NCBI RefSeq assembly: GCF_015207705.1
Contig: NZ_JADEWI010000032.1
Location: 1-64,000, forward strand
Reading direction: 5' to 3'
DNA length: 64,000 nucleotides
DNA from: Nostoc sp. LEGE 06077
GTDB taxonomy: Bacteria; Cyanobacteriota; Cyanobacteriia; Cyanobacteriales; Nostocaceae
In this document: positions 36,265-45,970 of the stretch, one piece after another
How positions within the stretch are numbered: the first letter of the stretch is position 1
Layout of the letters: the number at the start of each line of letters is the position of its first letter
Notes under the pieces: generated by a model
The model's input: the letters and a program-made list of their open reading frames with translations, nothing else
Databases searched by the model: none
Told to the model about the DNA's origin: nothing
Translations under genes and position numbers: made by a program

Positions 36265-36407
36265 ATTTACGCGATGCGCGACTTATTTTTGAAACCCCAC
36301 TTCCATTCCTCTCCCCGCAACGGAGAGAGGCTTTGATTCTTACTCCCCTTCCCTACAAGGGAAGGGGTTGGGGGTTAGGTTTGAGATAAAGTTGCACACG
36401 GCGTTAA
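36265..36407. mobile_element. MITE-like element, copy A
   Basis: About 143 bases with imperfect terminal inverted repeats (TTTACGCGATGCGCGACTT against the complement of AAAGTTGCACACGGCGTTAA). Inside are two small hairpins, CCTCTCC/GGAGAGAGG and CCTTCCC/GGGAAGG. A close copy lies at 54945-55085. It lies between the CHAT gene and the ABC exporter, which are convergent. No coding capacity. Confidence 0.7.
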
Positions 36408-36422
36408 TTTTCTCATTCACCA

Positions 36423-38147
36423 CTAACTAAATTGCTGGGCATAAAATCTAGCATAGCGACCTTCTAGCCTTAATAATTCCTCATGATTCCCTGATTCGAC
36501 AATTTGCCCTTTTTCCACAACCAAAATGCGATCGCATCTTCGCACTGTGCTTAAACGATGGGCAATAATAAATACTGTCCGGTTCTGCATCAGTCTTTCT
36601 AGGGCTTCTTGTACCAAGGCTTCCGATTCGGAATCTAATGCAGATGTCGCCTCATCTAAGATTAATATGCGCGGATTCAGAAGAACAGCACGGGCGATCG
36701 CAATTCTTTGTCTTTGTCCACCCGATAAATTTACCCCTCGTTCTCCTACCCAAGTTTGATAACCTTCTGGTAACTGGGTAATAAATTGATGGGCGTTAGC
36801 AATTTTTGCGGCTGTTATGACTGCATCCATATCAAAGGTATCTTGGCCAAAGGCAATATTTTGAGCCAGGGTTCCCGAAAATATCACTGTTTCTTGGGGA
36901 ACGATACCAATTTGTCGCCGCAGACTATGTAAGGTGACATCCCGAATATCAATATCATCGATGAAAACTTGCCCAGAATTTGGGTCATAAAACCGGGGAA
37001 GGAGATTCACAAAGGTAGTTTTCCCCGCACCGGAAGCACCCACCAGGGCGATCGCTTCTCCTGGTAATGCTAATAAACTAATATCTTGCAAGACGGGTTC
37101 ACCGGGTTTATACGCGAAAGAAATGTGGCGATATTCCACTTTACCTTTAACTGGAGGTAGGGCGATCGCGATCGCTTTTTCTATTACCTTTGGTTGAATC
37201 GCCATCAGTTCAAACACACGGTCTAAGGATGCTTCGCCTTGTTTAAACTCGTTATAGTTATTGGTAGTATGACCGATAGGGTCAATTAACAATGCAGCAG
37301 CGGCTAAATAACTGAAAAAATCTCCCACAGTTAAGTTGCGTTGATAAATTTGCCACGTACCCACCATTAATAAAGATAATGCGCTTAAAGCTTCTAAAAA
37401 ACCAATGATGGGAATTTGGATGGCTTTGAGACGTTCTGTGGAATACTTTGCTTTTAAAGAACGTTCTGCTTCATAACCAAAACGAGCAATTTCATAATTC
37501 TCTGCGGCAAACGCTTGTACTAGTCTAATTCCGCTGAAAACTTCCGTCAAAATAGCTGATAATCCCGACACGCGATTTTGACTTTTTACAGAATACTGGC
37601 GTAGACGTTCCCCAAACCAGCCAATTAACACCCCCATCAAAGGTGCAATCACAATTGTTGCTAGTGTGAGTTGCCAATTCAAATAAATCATATAGATGGG
37701 TATGGCGATTAATTGCAACACACAGGGAATAAAATCATGCAGTAGTTTATTGACAACTTCGCCAACCCGATCTACATCTTCTGTGAGGCGGTAAGCTAAA
37801 TCACCCGTTTTGGCTTTTTCAAAATAGCTTAAATCTAATTTTTGCAAATGGCTGTATACTTGCTTGCGGAGATAATAAGCCACTCTCAAAGCGACTTTAG
37901 CCATGTATATATCTTGTACAGACTGAAAAAAGCCACGTACCAGAAATACCAAAGCACAAACACCAGCTATTTGGGCGATCGCTACTACATTACCTTGACC
38001 AAAAGGCGCTGCTAATTTACCTGCAAGATTAATTAACGTTAGTGTCGCCAGCACATATCCGATAATGCCGATCAAGCCCTTGATCATGTTTGCCCATTGG
38101 GGTTTGATATATGGCAGTAGTTGCCAGTAATTAGAACGGGTTTTCAA
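36423..38147 (-). CDS. ABC transporter, fused permease and ATPase (MsbA-like)
   Basis: 574 residues. Six membrane helices in the first ~320 residues are followed by the ATPase: Walker A ALVGASGAGKTT, signature LSGGQRQRIAIARA, Walker B ILILDEATSALDSE, and H-loop IIAHRLSTV. A half-transporter that works as homo- or heterodimer, type MsbA/lipid or drug exporter. A TTG start is used (GGAAG eight bases upstream). Substrate unknown. No partner gene is adjacent. Confidence 0.92.
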   Translation of the reverse strand: MKTRSNYWQLLPYIKPQWANMIKGLIGIIGYVLATLTLINLAGKLAAPFGQGNVVAIAQIAGVCALVFLVRGFFQSVQDIYMAKVALRVAYYLRKQVYSHLQKLDLSYFEKAKTGDLAYRLTEDVDRVGEVVNKLLHDFIPCVLQLIAIPIYMIYLNWQLTLATIVIAPLMGVLIGWFGERLRQYSVKSQNRVSGLSAILTEVFSGIRLVQAFAAENYEIARFGYEAERSLKAKYSTERLKAIQIPIIGFLEALSALSLLMVGTWQIYQRNLTVGDFFSYLAAAALLIDPIGHTTNNYNEFKQGEASLDRVFELMAIQPKVIEKAIAIALPPVKGKVEYRHISFAYKPGEPVLQDISLLALPGEAIALVGASGAGKTTFVNLLPRFYDPNSGQVFIDDIDIRDVTLHSLRRQIGIVPQETVIFSGTLAQNIAFGQDTFDMDAVITAAKIANAHQFITQLPEGYQTWVGERGVNLSGGQRQRIAIARAVLLNPRILILDEATSALDSESEALVQEALERLMQNRTVFIIAHRLSTVRRCDRILVVEKGQIVESGNHEELLRLEGRYARFYAQQFS

Positions 38148-38429
38148 GCTATGACTTCCAGAATATGATTTTACTTTGTTTGACGCTATCAGCTTTTGTG
38201 TAGTTTCAATTCACTAATTTTAAAATTGATTCATGTGTTTCCGATCCATCGTCTGGGACGAGCTTCTAAAAAACAGTGAAAAAGATGCTTAATAGCCCAT
38301 TGTGAGTATCTTTAGAAGATTAAAGCATTAACTGAGCCGTATTAGCAGATATACATCCCTACTTCCGCCAATATTGCCATTACAAGTTTTATCGGATACA
38401 TTGCATCTAGCAGTTTTAATACGAATAAG

Positions 38430-38538
38430 ACTTACGTAATAACTCTCTCAAACTCTTATAAATTCCTGACCTAACCTTCGGGAAGCCACTTTGTGTATAT
38501 GCATTATTTGCTGTTATTTTTTATACTTTTGCGTAAGT
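38430..38538. mobile_element. MITE-like element with ACTTACG ends, copy 2
   Basis: Ends ACTTACGTAA (38430-38439) and TTGCGTAAGT (38529-38538) match the 17410 element and the 51475 element, and it shares CTCTCAAACTCT with the latter. It is more diverged and lies in the ~475-base spacer between the ABC exporter and the acyltransferase. No gene is seen in that spacer. Confidence 0.55.
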
Positions 38539-38624
38539 TTCAGCTAAGTAAAACAACTGCGTAAAGTCCAAATATCACTAATAACGATTACCAGCCATCC
38601 ACTTATAATTATTTGGTAAATATT

Positions 38625-39242
38625 ATGAAAACTTTGATTCAACAAGCTATTTTTAGCTTCATCATTCTCTGGTTTTCGCCATTATTAATCCCCTTTATAC
38701 TAACAACAGAAAAAGAGATTATTACTGCTGATATAAAACGATGGAGTGAAGTTTTAGGGTTGCCACAACAACCCTTGTGGATGCAATTAATTGTTTTACT
38801 ATACAAGACACAAGAATTTAGAAACTTATACTACTATCGTCTATTTAAAGGCAATCTGAGCGGGCGGATTTCCATGTATTTACTCAAAATAATTTACCCA
38901 GAATGTCCTTCTCTTTTCTTGGATTCTTCCTGCTGCATTGGTGCTGGTTTATTTATCCAGCATGGATTTAGCACTATTATTATGGCAGATATAGGTGAGC
39001 AATGTTGGGTAAACCAACAAGTAACAATTGGATATAAAGATAAATCAGGTCGTCCCAAAATTGGCAACAATGTGCGGATCACGGCAGGGGCTAAAGTACT
39101 AGGTAATATTCATGTAGGTGATAATGTCACAATTGGCGCAAATGCAGTTGTTGTCAAAGATGTTCCTAGTGATTGTGTCGTTGTGGGAATTCCAGCTGCA
39201 ATTATTAGAAGGAATGGAATCAAGGTTGAAGAGAAATTGTAA
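38625..39242 (+). CDS. serine acetyltransferase-like hexapeptide acyltransferase
   Basis: 205 residues from the ATG at 38625 (a TTG at 38613 is less likely). A hydrophobic N-terminus (~5-30) is followed by a ~60-residue linker and a left-handed beta-helix built of hexapeptide repeats (IGAGLFIQHGFSTIIMADIG, VTIGYKDKSGRPKIGNNV, ITAGAKVLGNIHVGDNVTIGANAVVV, ending in VVVGIPAAII). The late part resembles CysE-type serine acetyltransferases. The membrane-like N-terminus is unlike CysE, so sugar or polysaccharide acetylation is an alternative. Confidence 0.82.
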   Translation: MKTLIQQAIFSFIILWFSPLLIPFILTTEKEIITADIKRWSEVLGLPQQPLWMQLIVLLYKTQEFRNLYYYRLFKGNLSGRISMYLLKIIYPECPSLFLDSSCCIGAGLFIQHGFSTIIMADIGEQCWVNQQVTIGYKDKSGRPKIGNNVRITAGAKVLGNIHVGDNVTIGANAVVVKDVPSDCVVVGIPAAIIRRNGIKVEEKL

Positions 39243-39316
39243 ATTAGACTTTTGCCAATCAACACATATTAACTACTCAATCGTTACAGGCTATTTATAA
39301 AGTGAATATTAAGTAG

Positions 39317-39379
39317 GGTGTGTTACGGTTATACAAGGATTTTGGAACTTAAGAGAGTGAGAATTAGCCGTAACGCACC
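39317..39379. repeat. GGTGYGTTACG-type inverted repeat
   Basis: GGTGTGTTACGGT (39317-39329) and GCCGTAACGCACC (39367-39379) pair over 11 of 13 bases, and a further GGTGCGTTA follows at about 39389. This GTGCGTTACG/CGTAACGCACC repeat is a known type of dispersed intergenic sequence in Nostocales. It fills part of the ~400-base spacer before psaK. Confidence 0.5.
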
Positions 39380-39639
39380 GAGAAAGATGGTGCGTTAAGC
39401 GTTGCTACAAAGCACCTGACAATTTAAGGTTTACTATATAAATCATCTCTTACAGTTGAGTTAATGTGTTACTGACTACCCTGAAAGTCTCCTTCAGTAG
39501 TAATAATTAGATAGTTGTTTATATTAAGGACTTAGAATAACTGTTAAATATTGCTGCAAAATAAGAGTTTTCCTTGAATAATCTTCCTAGATTTCCCGAT
39601 GATATTTTCAATCATTCACAAATTTCAGGAGTAAATCGA

Positions 39640-39900
39640 GTGCTGACTTCCACCTTATTAGCAGCAGCCACCGCACCCTTACAATGGAGTCCCTCCATTG
39701 GCATCATCATGATTCTTGCTAACGTCATAGCTATTGCCTTTGGCAAATCTAGCATTAAGTATCCCAGTTCCGAGCCAGCTTTACCCTCAGCAAATTTCTT
39801 TGGTGGCTTTGGTTTACCTGCGCTACTAGCAACTACCGCCTTTGGGCATATTTTAGGCGTAGGTATCATCTTAGGGTTGCATAACCTGGGTAGATTCTAA
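39640..39900 (+). CDS. psaK: photosystem I subunit PsaK
   Basis: 86 residues from a GTG at 39640, with AGGAG eight bases upstream. It reads MLTSTLLAAATAPLQWSPS, a typical PsaK start. The frame is open to 39574 but the 22 added residues are foreign to the family. Two membrane spans are seen (IGIIMILANVIAIAFG, and PALLATTAFGHILGVGIILGL). PsaK binds chlorophyll at the edge of photosystem I and helps phycobilisome coupling. Terminator at 39953. Confidence 0.96.
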   Translation: MLTSTLLAAATAPLQWSPSIGIIMILANVIAIAFGKSSIKYPSSEPALPSANFFGGFGLPALLATTAFGHILGVGIILGLHNLGRF

Positions 39901-39952
39901 GTTTTTTACCTCAGTTTGCTTTCCGTTGAATATTGTTTTGTCTCAACGATTT

Positions 39953-39982
39953 GAGCTAGAAATTAACATTTCTGGCTCTTTT
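39953..39982 (+). terminator. psaK terminator
   Basis: Stem GAGCTAGAAAT (39953-39963) / ATTTCTGGCTC (39968-39978, one G-U wobble) with a four-base loop and a TTTT tail, about 50 bases after the psaK stop. Confidence 0.75.
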
Positions 39983-40067
39983 ATATATCAAGTCGTCATA
40001 AACTGCATACACCAGAAGCTATGAAACAGGGACTAGTACTACAAGACAAAAGCTAGGTGTATTTATA

Positions 40068-40340
40068 TTAAGAAAAGTAATAATGCTTTTTTACGTCGCT
40101 GATAATTTCCCATATACAGGACATACCAGCAGGAAAAGTCACCAAATCTCCTTTACCCATTTGCACTGGTTGTCCGCCATCCGGCGTAACAATAACATCA
40201 CCTGCTAAAAAGTAGCAAGTTTCTTCAGTATCGTAAGTCCAGGGAAACTTGGAGACTTCCTTTTCCCAAATCGCCCATTTGAACACACCCAAATTTTGCA
40301 GATATTCTTGACTGGGTTGATGCTCAATTTTGATTTCCAT
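40068..40340 (-). CDS. small cupin-domain protein
   Basis: 90 residues. One cupin barrel: WTYDTEETCYFLAGDVIVTPDGG (motif 1, with E and C in place of the usual two His), then GDLVTFPAGMSCIWEI (motif 2). It is like the DUF861/(S)-ureidoglycine-type short cupins. Lack of the full His set leaves metal binding in doubt. It lies 21 bases after the nitrogenase-family gene and is likely co-transcribed with it. Confidence 0.85.
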   Translation of the reverse strand: MEIKIEHQPSQEYLQNLGVFKWAIWEKEVSKFPWTYDTEETCYFLAGDVIVTPDGGQPVQMGKGDLVTFPAGMSCIWEIISDVKKHYYFS

Positions 40341-40361
40341 ATTTTGGTTCTCAGTATGCGT

Positions 40362-40727
40362 TTAACAGTAGGACTGAATGTCTTCGCCACACTGATCTAC
40401 TAAATAACACAACGCCCGAAAACGCAAGCCAACAAATTGATCATAAAGAGGATTCAGTTTGCACATAGGGGGAATGTGGGCTATTGTGCGGCCGAATAAA
40501 ACAATATCACGCTCGAAAGGACACTGTGCCGGAATAAATTTAGCAATAAAGTGTGCTACTTTACGATTTTGGATTTCGAGTTCATCAAGCCGTTGACGTA
40601 ATGGTTGCAGAACATCATATCGAGATGACAATAAGGGATTTTTGTGAGCTAATTTTGCATTTTGTTCTAAAGTTTCAGGCTGAATGAAAGCAGTCAAAAT
40701 AATAGATAGATTAGTTGTTTTGAGCAT
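40362..40727 (-). CDS. Mo-dependent nitrogenase C-terminal family protein
   Basis: 121 residues from the ATG at 40727; a GTG at 40760 would add 11. The signature FIAKFIPAQCPFERDIVLFGRTIAHIPPMCKLNPLYDQ, then FVGLRFRALCYLVDQCGEDI matches the PF06967-type family named for nitrogenase-linked proteins of cyanobacteria. The four conserved Cys (CPF, MCK, LCY, QCG) are present, so metal or redox binding is possible. Family function is not established. Co-transcribed with the cupin after it. Confidence 0.85.
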   Translation of the reverse strand: MLKTTNLSIILTAFIQPETLEQNAKLAHKNPLLSSRYDVLQPLRQRLDELEIQNRKVAHFIAKFIPAQCPFERDIVLFGRTIAHIPPMCKLNPLYDQFVGLRFRALCYLVDQCGEDIQSYC

Positions 40728-41499
40728 GATCGTTAGTAATTTTTTCTCAGTTTGATACACTAGCAGGTTGCAGATTTAAGTCTGACTTCGCAATTGATTC
40801 CAGCAGTGTATTTCGCGCTTGCAGAGATAAGTTTCTCTAAGCACAAAATGCTTATTTGCTTTACAAAATGCGAGTAAACGTTGACTTAATTGATATTTAA
40901 ACTCACCGTATGGTGGAGAACTGTCCCGTTAACTACAAAATAACAAAGAAAATATAAAAGTGGGATTTTTTTGACTTATGGATTGCTGATACAGAAAATA
41001 GCAATTTCATATATTTAATTTAGATCACAGGTTCGGAAACTATACAGTATCCAGAGAGTGAATTTTGCGATCAACAGCGTAGCTATATTCTGACTTCAGC
41101 TAGATTTATCAGGAATTATCTCTCAAAGCTAAATGATTGTATGATATGGAGTATCAAATAAATTGTTATCTAAGCTACACAAGTAGACCCAAATATTATT
41201 TAATTAGTTCCTCAAAATCGTTTCATAAGCATAGACTAATAATGTTGTGTAAGTAACCAAACAGAACATCAGGGACGCAAATTAAATCTATCAAGCTGGT
41301 CAATTATGAAGTAGTCAGGATAAGAGATGTTTAACAACCAGCTATGTTTGAAATAAATATAATATCCAATCAGGTAAAATCTTCACGCTATCTTCATACA
41401 AGATGCAAATCACAAAAACTATCTGCGATCGCCTAACGCCCCATCATCATCTGGCGTTACAGCCAAAATAGAGATAAGAGAATTAAGCAACACAAAACG
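40728..41499. other. 770-base intergenic region before Uma2 gene
   Basis: A/T-rich, with only short frames and no ribosome-binding site linked to any of them. HIP1-like GCGATCGC occurs at about 41426. The upstream end must hold the promoter of the 40727 gene. I see no strong hairpins and no known RNA. Confidence 0.45.
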
Positions 41500-42054
41500 A
41501 TGACTATAGCAGTCAAGTCCATCACATTAGAAGAATTTCTGCAACTCCCCGACACTCAACCCGCCTCTGAATATATCAAGGGAAAAGTTAGCCAAAAACC
41601 TATGCCGCAAGGAGAACATAGCCTATTACAAGTAGAACTCTGTCAAGCAATTAACCAGACTGCCAAACCACAAAAAATTGCCCTTGCTTTTCCGGAACTG
41701 CGTTGTGTTTTTGAGGGTGCTGCAATAGTTCCCGACATTTCTGTGTTTCGCTGGGAACGGATTCCCCGTGAAGCATCCGGTAGAATTGCTAACCGCTTTG
41801 AAACTTACCCCGACTGGGCGATAGAAATCCTTTCTCCAGACCAAAGCCCAGGCAAAGTTTTAAATAACCTACTACACTGTTCTCAACATGGCACAGAACT
41901 GGGTTGGTTAATTTTTCCAGAGGAAGCCAACATTTTAACTATCTTCCCCAATCAAAGAGTGGAAATGCTCACAGGTACAAACCAACTCCCTATTCTGAGT
42001 AATCTTGATTTAACTTTAACTGTTGAGCAGGTTTTTAGCTGGTTAAGTTTGTAG
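41500..42054 (+). CDS. Uma2 family (DUF820) putative nuclease
   Basis: 184 residues, intact: ITLEEFLQLPDTQPASEYIKGKV, then IVPDISVFRWERIPRE, then YPDWAIEILSPDQSPGKVLNNLLHCSQHGTELGWLIFPEE. The core D...E.LS pattern of the PD-(D/E)XK-like fold is complete. Second of three Uma2 copies in this window, more typical of the subfamily with an LPDTQPASEYI N-terminus. Function in vivo not known. Confidence 0.9.
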   Translation: MTIAVKSITLEEFLQLPDTQPASEYIKGKVSQKPMPQGEHSLLQVELCQAINQTAKPQKIALAFPELRCVFEGAAIVPDISVFRWERIPREASGRIANRFETYPDWAIEILSPDQSPGKVLNNLLHCSQHGTELGWLIFPEEANILTIFPNQRVEMLTGTNQLPILSNLDLTLTVEQVFSWLSL

Positions 42055-42081
42055 TCGGATGGGTTTATACTCAGCAATTTG

Positions 42082-44436
42082 CTAAACTTGCCAAATTTTG
42101 ATTGTTTTATCAGAACTACTACTAACTAAAAATTTACCATCAGGGCTGAGAGCGAGAGAATTTACGGTTCCTGAATGTCCGGTGAGTGTGTAGAGGATTT
42201 CATTTGTCGCAATCCGCCAAATATTAATTGTGCGATCGCCACTACCACTAAATAAAAGTTGTCCATTGGGACTCAACACAATTGATTTGACTGCATCTGA
42301 GTGGCCTTTGAGGGTATGCAAAAGTTTACCCGTTATCAAATGCCAAATTTTTATAGTTGTGTCCGCACTACCGCTAAACAGAAGTTGTCCATCAGAACTA
42401 ATGGCAATTGATTTTACCTCACCTGTATGACCTGTGAGAGTGCGGAGGGGATCACCTGTGCGGGGGTTCCACAGCCTGATTTTGCTATCGGCACTACCAC
42501 TAGCTAAAATACTCCCATCAGGGCTGATGGCGACGGAGTGAACAGCAGAAGAATGCCAAAGTGTACAAATGCGATCGCCTTTATGCAAATTCCAAATTTT
42601 AATTTTGTTACTACCACTAGCCAGAATCTGCCCATCAGGACTAATATCGACAACGTTAACTGGTTTTTGATGTCCTAAGAGAGTGTGGATTAACTGACCT
42701 GTGGTTAAATGCCAAACTGTGACATTGCTTTTGGGATGTTGACAACTTCCCACAGCTAAAAAATTCCCATCAGAACTAATCGCCACCGATGAAACTTCAC
42801 CTAAATTCCCGGTGAGAGTTCTGATTTGTTTGCCAGTTTGCAAATTCCAGATATTAATTGTTTGATCTGCACAGCCACTCACTACTGTCTCCCCATCAGG
42901 ACTAATGGCTACAGATGCAACTTTACCGGAATGGCCTGTTAAGGTGTGGATGAGTTCGGGAGATTCGAGGGTAAGTTTGTGTTTGAGGGTAGCGATCGCC
43001 TGTAAGATTTTTTCTATAGATGCAATACTTTGGCGATCGCCCACTGCCATAAAATATGCTTGGAGTTTGTGAACATATTCTTCATCTTCTATTTTGATGG
43101 CAGATTGCATTGCTTCTAAGGCATGAGTAAATTCCTGAGTGGTAACTTGACGCAATTCTAACCAGGTGTTGATGGAATAATCTACTTGTTCTTGCGCCCA
43201 AGTGCGATCGGGTAAATGTGATAAACTCTGGGCTAACTGTAAAGCTAACTCTGGAACCCAATATCTACGTTCCTTTTCCAGAGCTTGATAAACTTGTTGA
43301 TACCCTGTGGCATACACCTGGAGTATATTCTCTTCTGAAATTGCTTGTACCCCTGGCAAATCTAGCCCATCTTTGAGAAAACTAGGTAATAACTCTGGTA
43401 ATAATGGCGGTACATCATGATGCACTAAGTGATAAGCATCTGCTACCCAAGCCGCAACTAAACAATGACAGGTAATTAATACTTGGCAAAACTTAGCGAT
43501 ATCTTGCTGATTGATTTGATACTTCAAGGACAGTTTACTAACATCAATTCCTTTGGCTTGCCATTTTTCTGTCTTTTCTAAAATTGCTAAATTCTCAACA
43601 TTATCACCACCTAATTGATTAATTTCCTCTAAGTCTTCGCCTAAAGTTACTAGTTCATCTCGAATTTTTTTCCACTCTACAGCCCGACTTTTAGCAAACT
43701 CTTGCAAAATTTCTTTGTATGGTAGACGAGAAATAGTCTTATAAAAATAATTTTCTTGTCCTAAACCCCAGTAAGCAATCCGAAAATTTAAATAATCTCC
43801 ATCATGGTCTGACTCTAAAATTAAAATTGGTTCTGTTTTTAACAGACTAAACAAAGCTTTAATACTCGATTCACTATGAAAACGTTTACTATCCCAAGCA
43901 CCTGCTAAAAATTCAGTAGGTCTGATAGGATGATGCAGAGAATAATTAGTATTAATAAATTCTCGGATGCCTTCAGCCAAAATTCTTTCAACTTCCGAAA
44001 CTTCTTCAGGCTGACAATCAAATTGATCAAACTTGATTTGGGGAGGCGCGAGAAAAATTTTCAGCGGGATATTTTTGTGATTATTCCGAGACTCTAAAAT
44101 TTGCGAAGGATACAATCTGAGCGGCCAGCTATCCAAGACTTTATTAACTTCTGGTAACTGAAGAGATGTATCTCGTTGTTGCTGGGCAATTTGTAATTGT
44201 GTTTCTCGTTGATAAACTGCTAATTGCTGTTGCCAAAGTTTTTCTTGGTGAAATTCATCTTCAGAAGTTTTGCTATTAGTTGTAATATTGACGAATTCAA
44301 TAATTTCTTCGATAACTTGCGGTAATTGATAATTTGTTGTGTTTAGACCTTCTGCTGTTCTTTTTTGTACTAGATTGACAACTACAGGTGCAAACTCTAT
44401 TACAAGTTGGATGAGTAACCTTAACCCTTGTTCCAT
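42082..44436 (-). CDS. WD40 beta-propeller protein with long N-terminal domain
   Basis: 784 residues. Residues ~500-784 are seven WD40 repeats, enough for one closed propeller, each with the GH...SPDG...SGS.D.TI.IW pattern. One blade (the second) is less regular (AVGSCQHPKSNVTVW). The N-terminal ~480 residues are helical and of a cyanobacterial type I cannot name. Residues ~1-25 are hydrophobic (LIQLVIEFAPVVVNLV), which may be membrane-peripheral. Likely a protein-interaction scaffold. No enzymatic motif. Confidence 0.8.
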   Translation of the reverse strand: MEQGLRLLIQLVIEFAPVVVNLVQKRTAEGLNTTNYQLPQVIEEIIEFVNITTNSKTSEDEFHQEKLWQQQLAVYQRETQLQIAQQQRDTSLQLPEVNKVLDSWPLRLYPSQILESRNNHKNIPLKIFLAPPQIKFDQFDCQPEEVSEVERILAEGIREFINTNYSLHHPIRPTEFLAGAWDSKRFHSESSIKALFSLLKTEPILILESDHDGDYLNFRIAYWGLGQENYFYKTISRLPYKEILQEFAKSRAVEWKKIRDELVTLGEDLEEINQLGGDNVENLAILEKTEKWQAKGIDVSKLSLKYQINQQDIAKFCQVLITCHCLVAAWVADAYHLVHHDVPPLLPELLPSFLKDGLDLPGVQAISEENILQVYATGYQQVYQALEKERRYWVPELALQLAQSLSHLPDRTWAQEQVDYSINTWLELRQVTTQEFTHALEAMQSAIKIEDEEYVHKLQAYFMAVGDRQSIASIEKILQAIATLKHKLTLESPELIHTLTGHSGKVASVAISPDGETVVSGCADQTINIWNLQTGKQIRTLTGNLGEVSSVAISSDGNFLAVGSCQHPKSNVTVWHLTTGQLIHTLLGHQKPVNVVDISPDGQILASGSNKIKIWNLHKGDRICTLWHSSAVHSVAISPDGSILASGSADSKIRLWNPRTGDPLRTLTGHTGEVKSIAISSDGQLLFSGSADTTIKIWHLITGKLLHTLKGHSDAVKSIVLSPNGQLLFSGSGDRTINIWRIATNEILYTLTGHSGTVNSLALSPDGKFLVSSSSDKTIKIWQV

Positions 44437-44915
44437 AAAGGGATACCTATGAGATTAATAAAATTAGTTGGGGAGAGGAAATAGATATAATTGCAGCAGT
44501 TTCTCATTAAGTACTGCGGTAATTCATCACTTAAAATAATCGCCATAAGCCATCCTACTACTTACCGGGAGCAGATTTGTCCATAAATTAAATGTCTAGT
44601 TACCAGATAATGCAGCTATCTGAGCCGCACTATAATCAATTACCGAGCATTATAGGAGAATTGAAGAGAGATTGTGTCTAGCGATCGCAGCCTTAATCAA
44701 ATTTTAAAATATTCAGAAAACTAAGTAAACTAACTGCTACCTTAATATCAAAAAGCTTGAAAAATGAAGGATTATGCTATATTTAGCAGCTTTAGCTATA
44801 TTAAATAATAAAAAACACTCATTAAAGCATATAACTAAATTTTGTGCCTAATTTACTGAGGATTTTCTACTATATAAGGGTTCTACTAGAAAATGCCCAA
44901 GCTTACATAACAAAA
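44437..44915. other. spacer between WD40 gene and small secreted gene
   Basis: 480 bases, A/T-rich. HIP1-like sequence at about 44680. No frame with support and no strong hairpin. Confidence 0.4.
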
Positions 44916-45305
44916 TTAAAATCTAATTCCTAATTGTCCATTAAAACCTCTAACGGAATTATAACCGGCTCCTACGAAAACATTTTTTGTCGCACCTACC
45001 TGAACGCCACCAGAAACCGCCACACCCTTATCTTGGGAATATAATCCCACTCCCACATAAGGAGAAATAACTGGTAAATTGATAAACTTTAATACATCTA
45101 CACCCGTAGCCCCATCAGGGCCATTTCCCAGTTCAACACCCAAATTTAAAGCTCTTGCACCTATAGCATAAGTTGTATCACCATCTTTGCCACCAACAGA
45201 AACCCAAGGCTGTGGTATTAGTTGAGCAGATACTTGACTAGGCGCAAACAAAGCGAACAAACTAACAGATGTAATCAGTGTTTTAGTAATAATTGCTTTT
45301 TTCAT
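44916..45305 (-). CDS. small exported beta-rich protein
   Basis: 129 residues. Signal peptide is clear (ITKTLITSVSLFALFAPSQVSAQ, cleavage near 27). The rest is glycine-rich with alternating strands (YAIGARALNLGVELG, ISPYVGVGLYSQDKGVAVSGGVQVG, KNVFVGAGYNS) and ends in Phe (GQLGIRF), as in outer-membrane barrels. It is too short for a full barrel alone. No known family recognised. Confidence 0.65.
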   Translation of the reverse strand: MKKAIITKTLITSVSLFALFAPSQVSAQLIPQPWVSVGGKDGDTTYAIGARALNLGVELGNGPDGATGVDVLKFINLPVISPYVGVGLYSQDKGVAVSGGVQVGATKNVFVGAGYNSVRGFNGQLGIRF

Positions 45306-45893
45306 AGTTTCCTCTTAATATTAACCAGCAAAGATGATTAATCGTGACGCATTTACCTAGACTAAGTGCCTGATGAGATCGAGAAATGTTTGAAAGGTGA
45401 CTAATTAATAGAAAACAGGATGATTCTGCTTACTGGTGCAATCAGCTAGGGTAGAATTTGATGTCAAGTCTGCTTAATCACTGATAAATACCGCAACATT
45501 TCACGCCACTTTGCTCCAAACTTGCTGAATTTAAACGTATTTTCACATGGGCTAGTTTTTTATACTGACTGACTTCAAAATTATGTTTTGATTTCAGGAA
45601 ATGAATCAGTGAAAGTAATTAAGTAAATTTATTTTGCTTAAAGTTTTAAAATTGGGTTTTTAAGTTTACGTACAATTATCTAAATTATTCAGAAAATAAA
45701 TTACATTATCACCTGCGCTTCAGATTCAAAATCATAGTAGATAGACTCAGGTAAGTAGATTTTAACAGTATTAGAATGTAACTAATAACATCAGTGTTTT
45801 TTATCTATCTTCTGCTTTGTTCACATTGGTCTTGGGATTATACAACCAAAGAATAGTTGAGCGATCGCATCTATCACTCAATCACTTAGGCGA

Positions 45894-45962
45894 GACTCAC
45901 GCAACTTTGACAAGCAATAGTAGAACCTAACTTTACTATCGCTTGTGATAGTTGCGTAGGTC
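45894..45962. repeat. inverted repeat directly before the RTX protease gene
   Basis: GACTCACGCAACT (45894-45906) matches the complement of AGTTGCGTAGGTC (45950-45962) at 11 of 13 bases. Inside, AAGCAATAGTA pairs with TACTATCGCTT at 10 of 11. It ends nine bases before the ATG at 45971. This may be a relative of the ACTTACGCA MITE family, now part of the 5' leader. The rest of the 665-base spacer shows no gene. Confidence 0.6.
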
Positions 45963-45970
45963 TTAATTTT

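Noticed and set aside
36265-36407. CRISPR-like repeats near CCCCTTCCC/GGGAAGG
   Set aside because: Only two internal hairpins with no repeat-spacer periodicity; better explained as a MITE.
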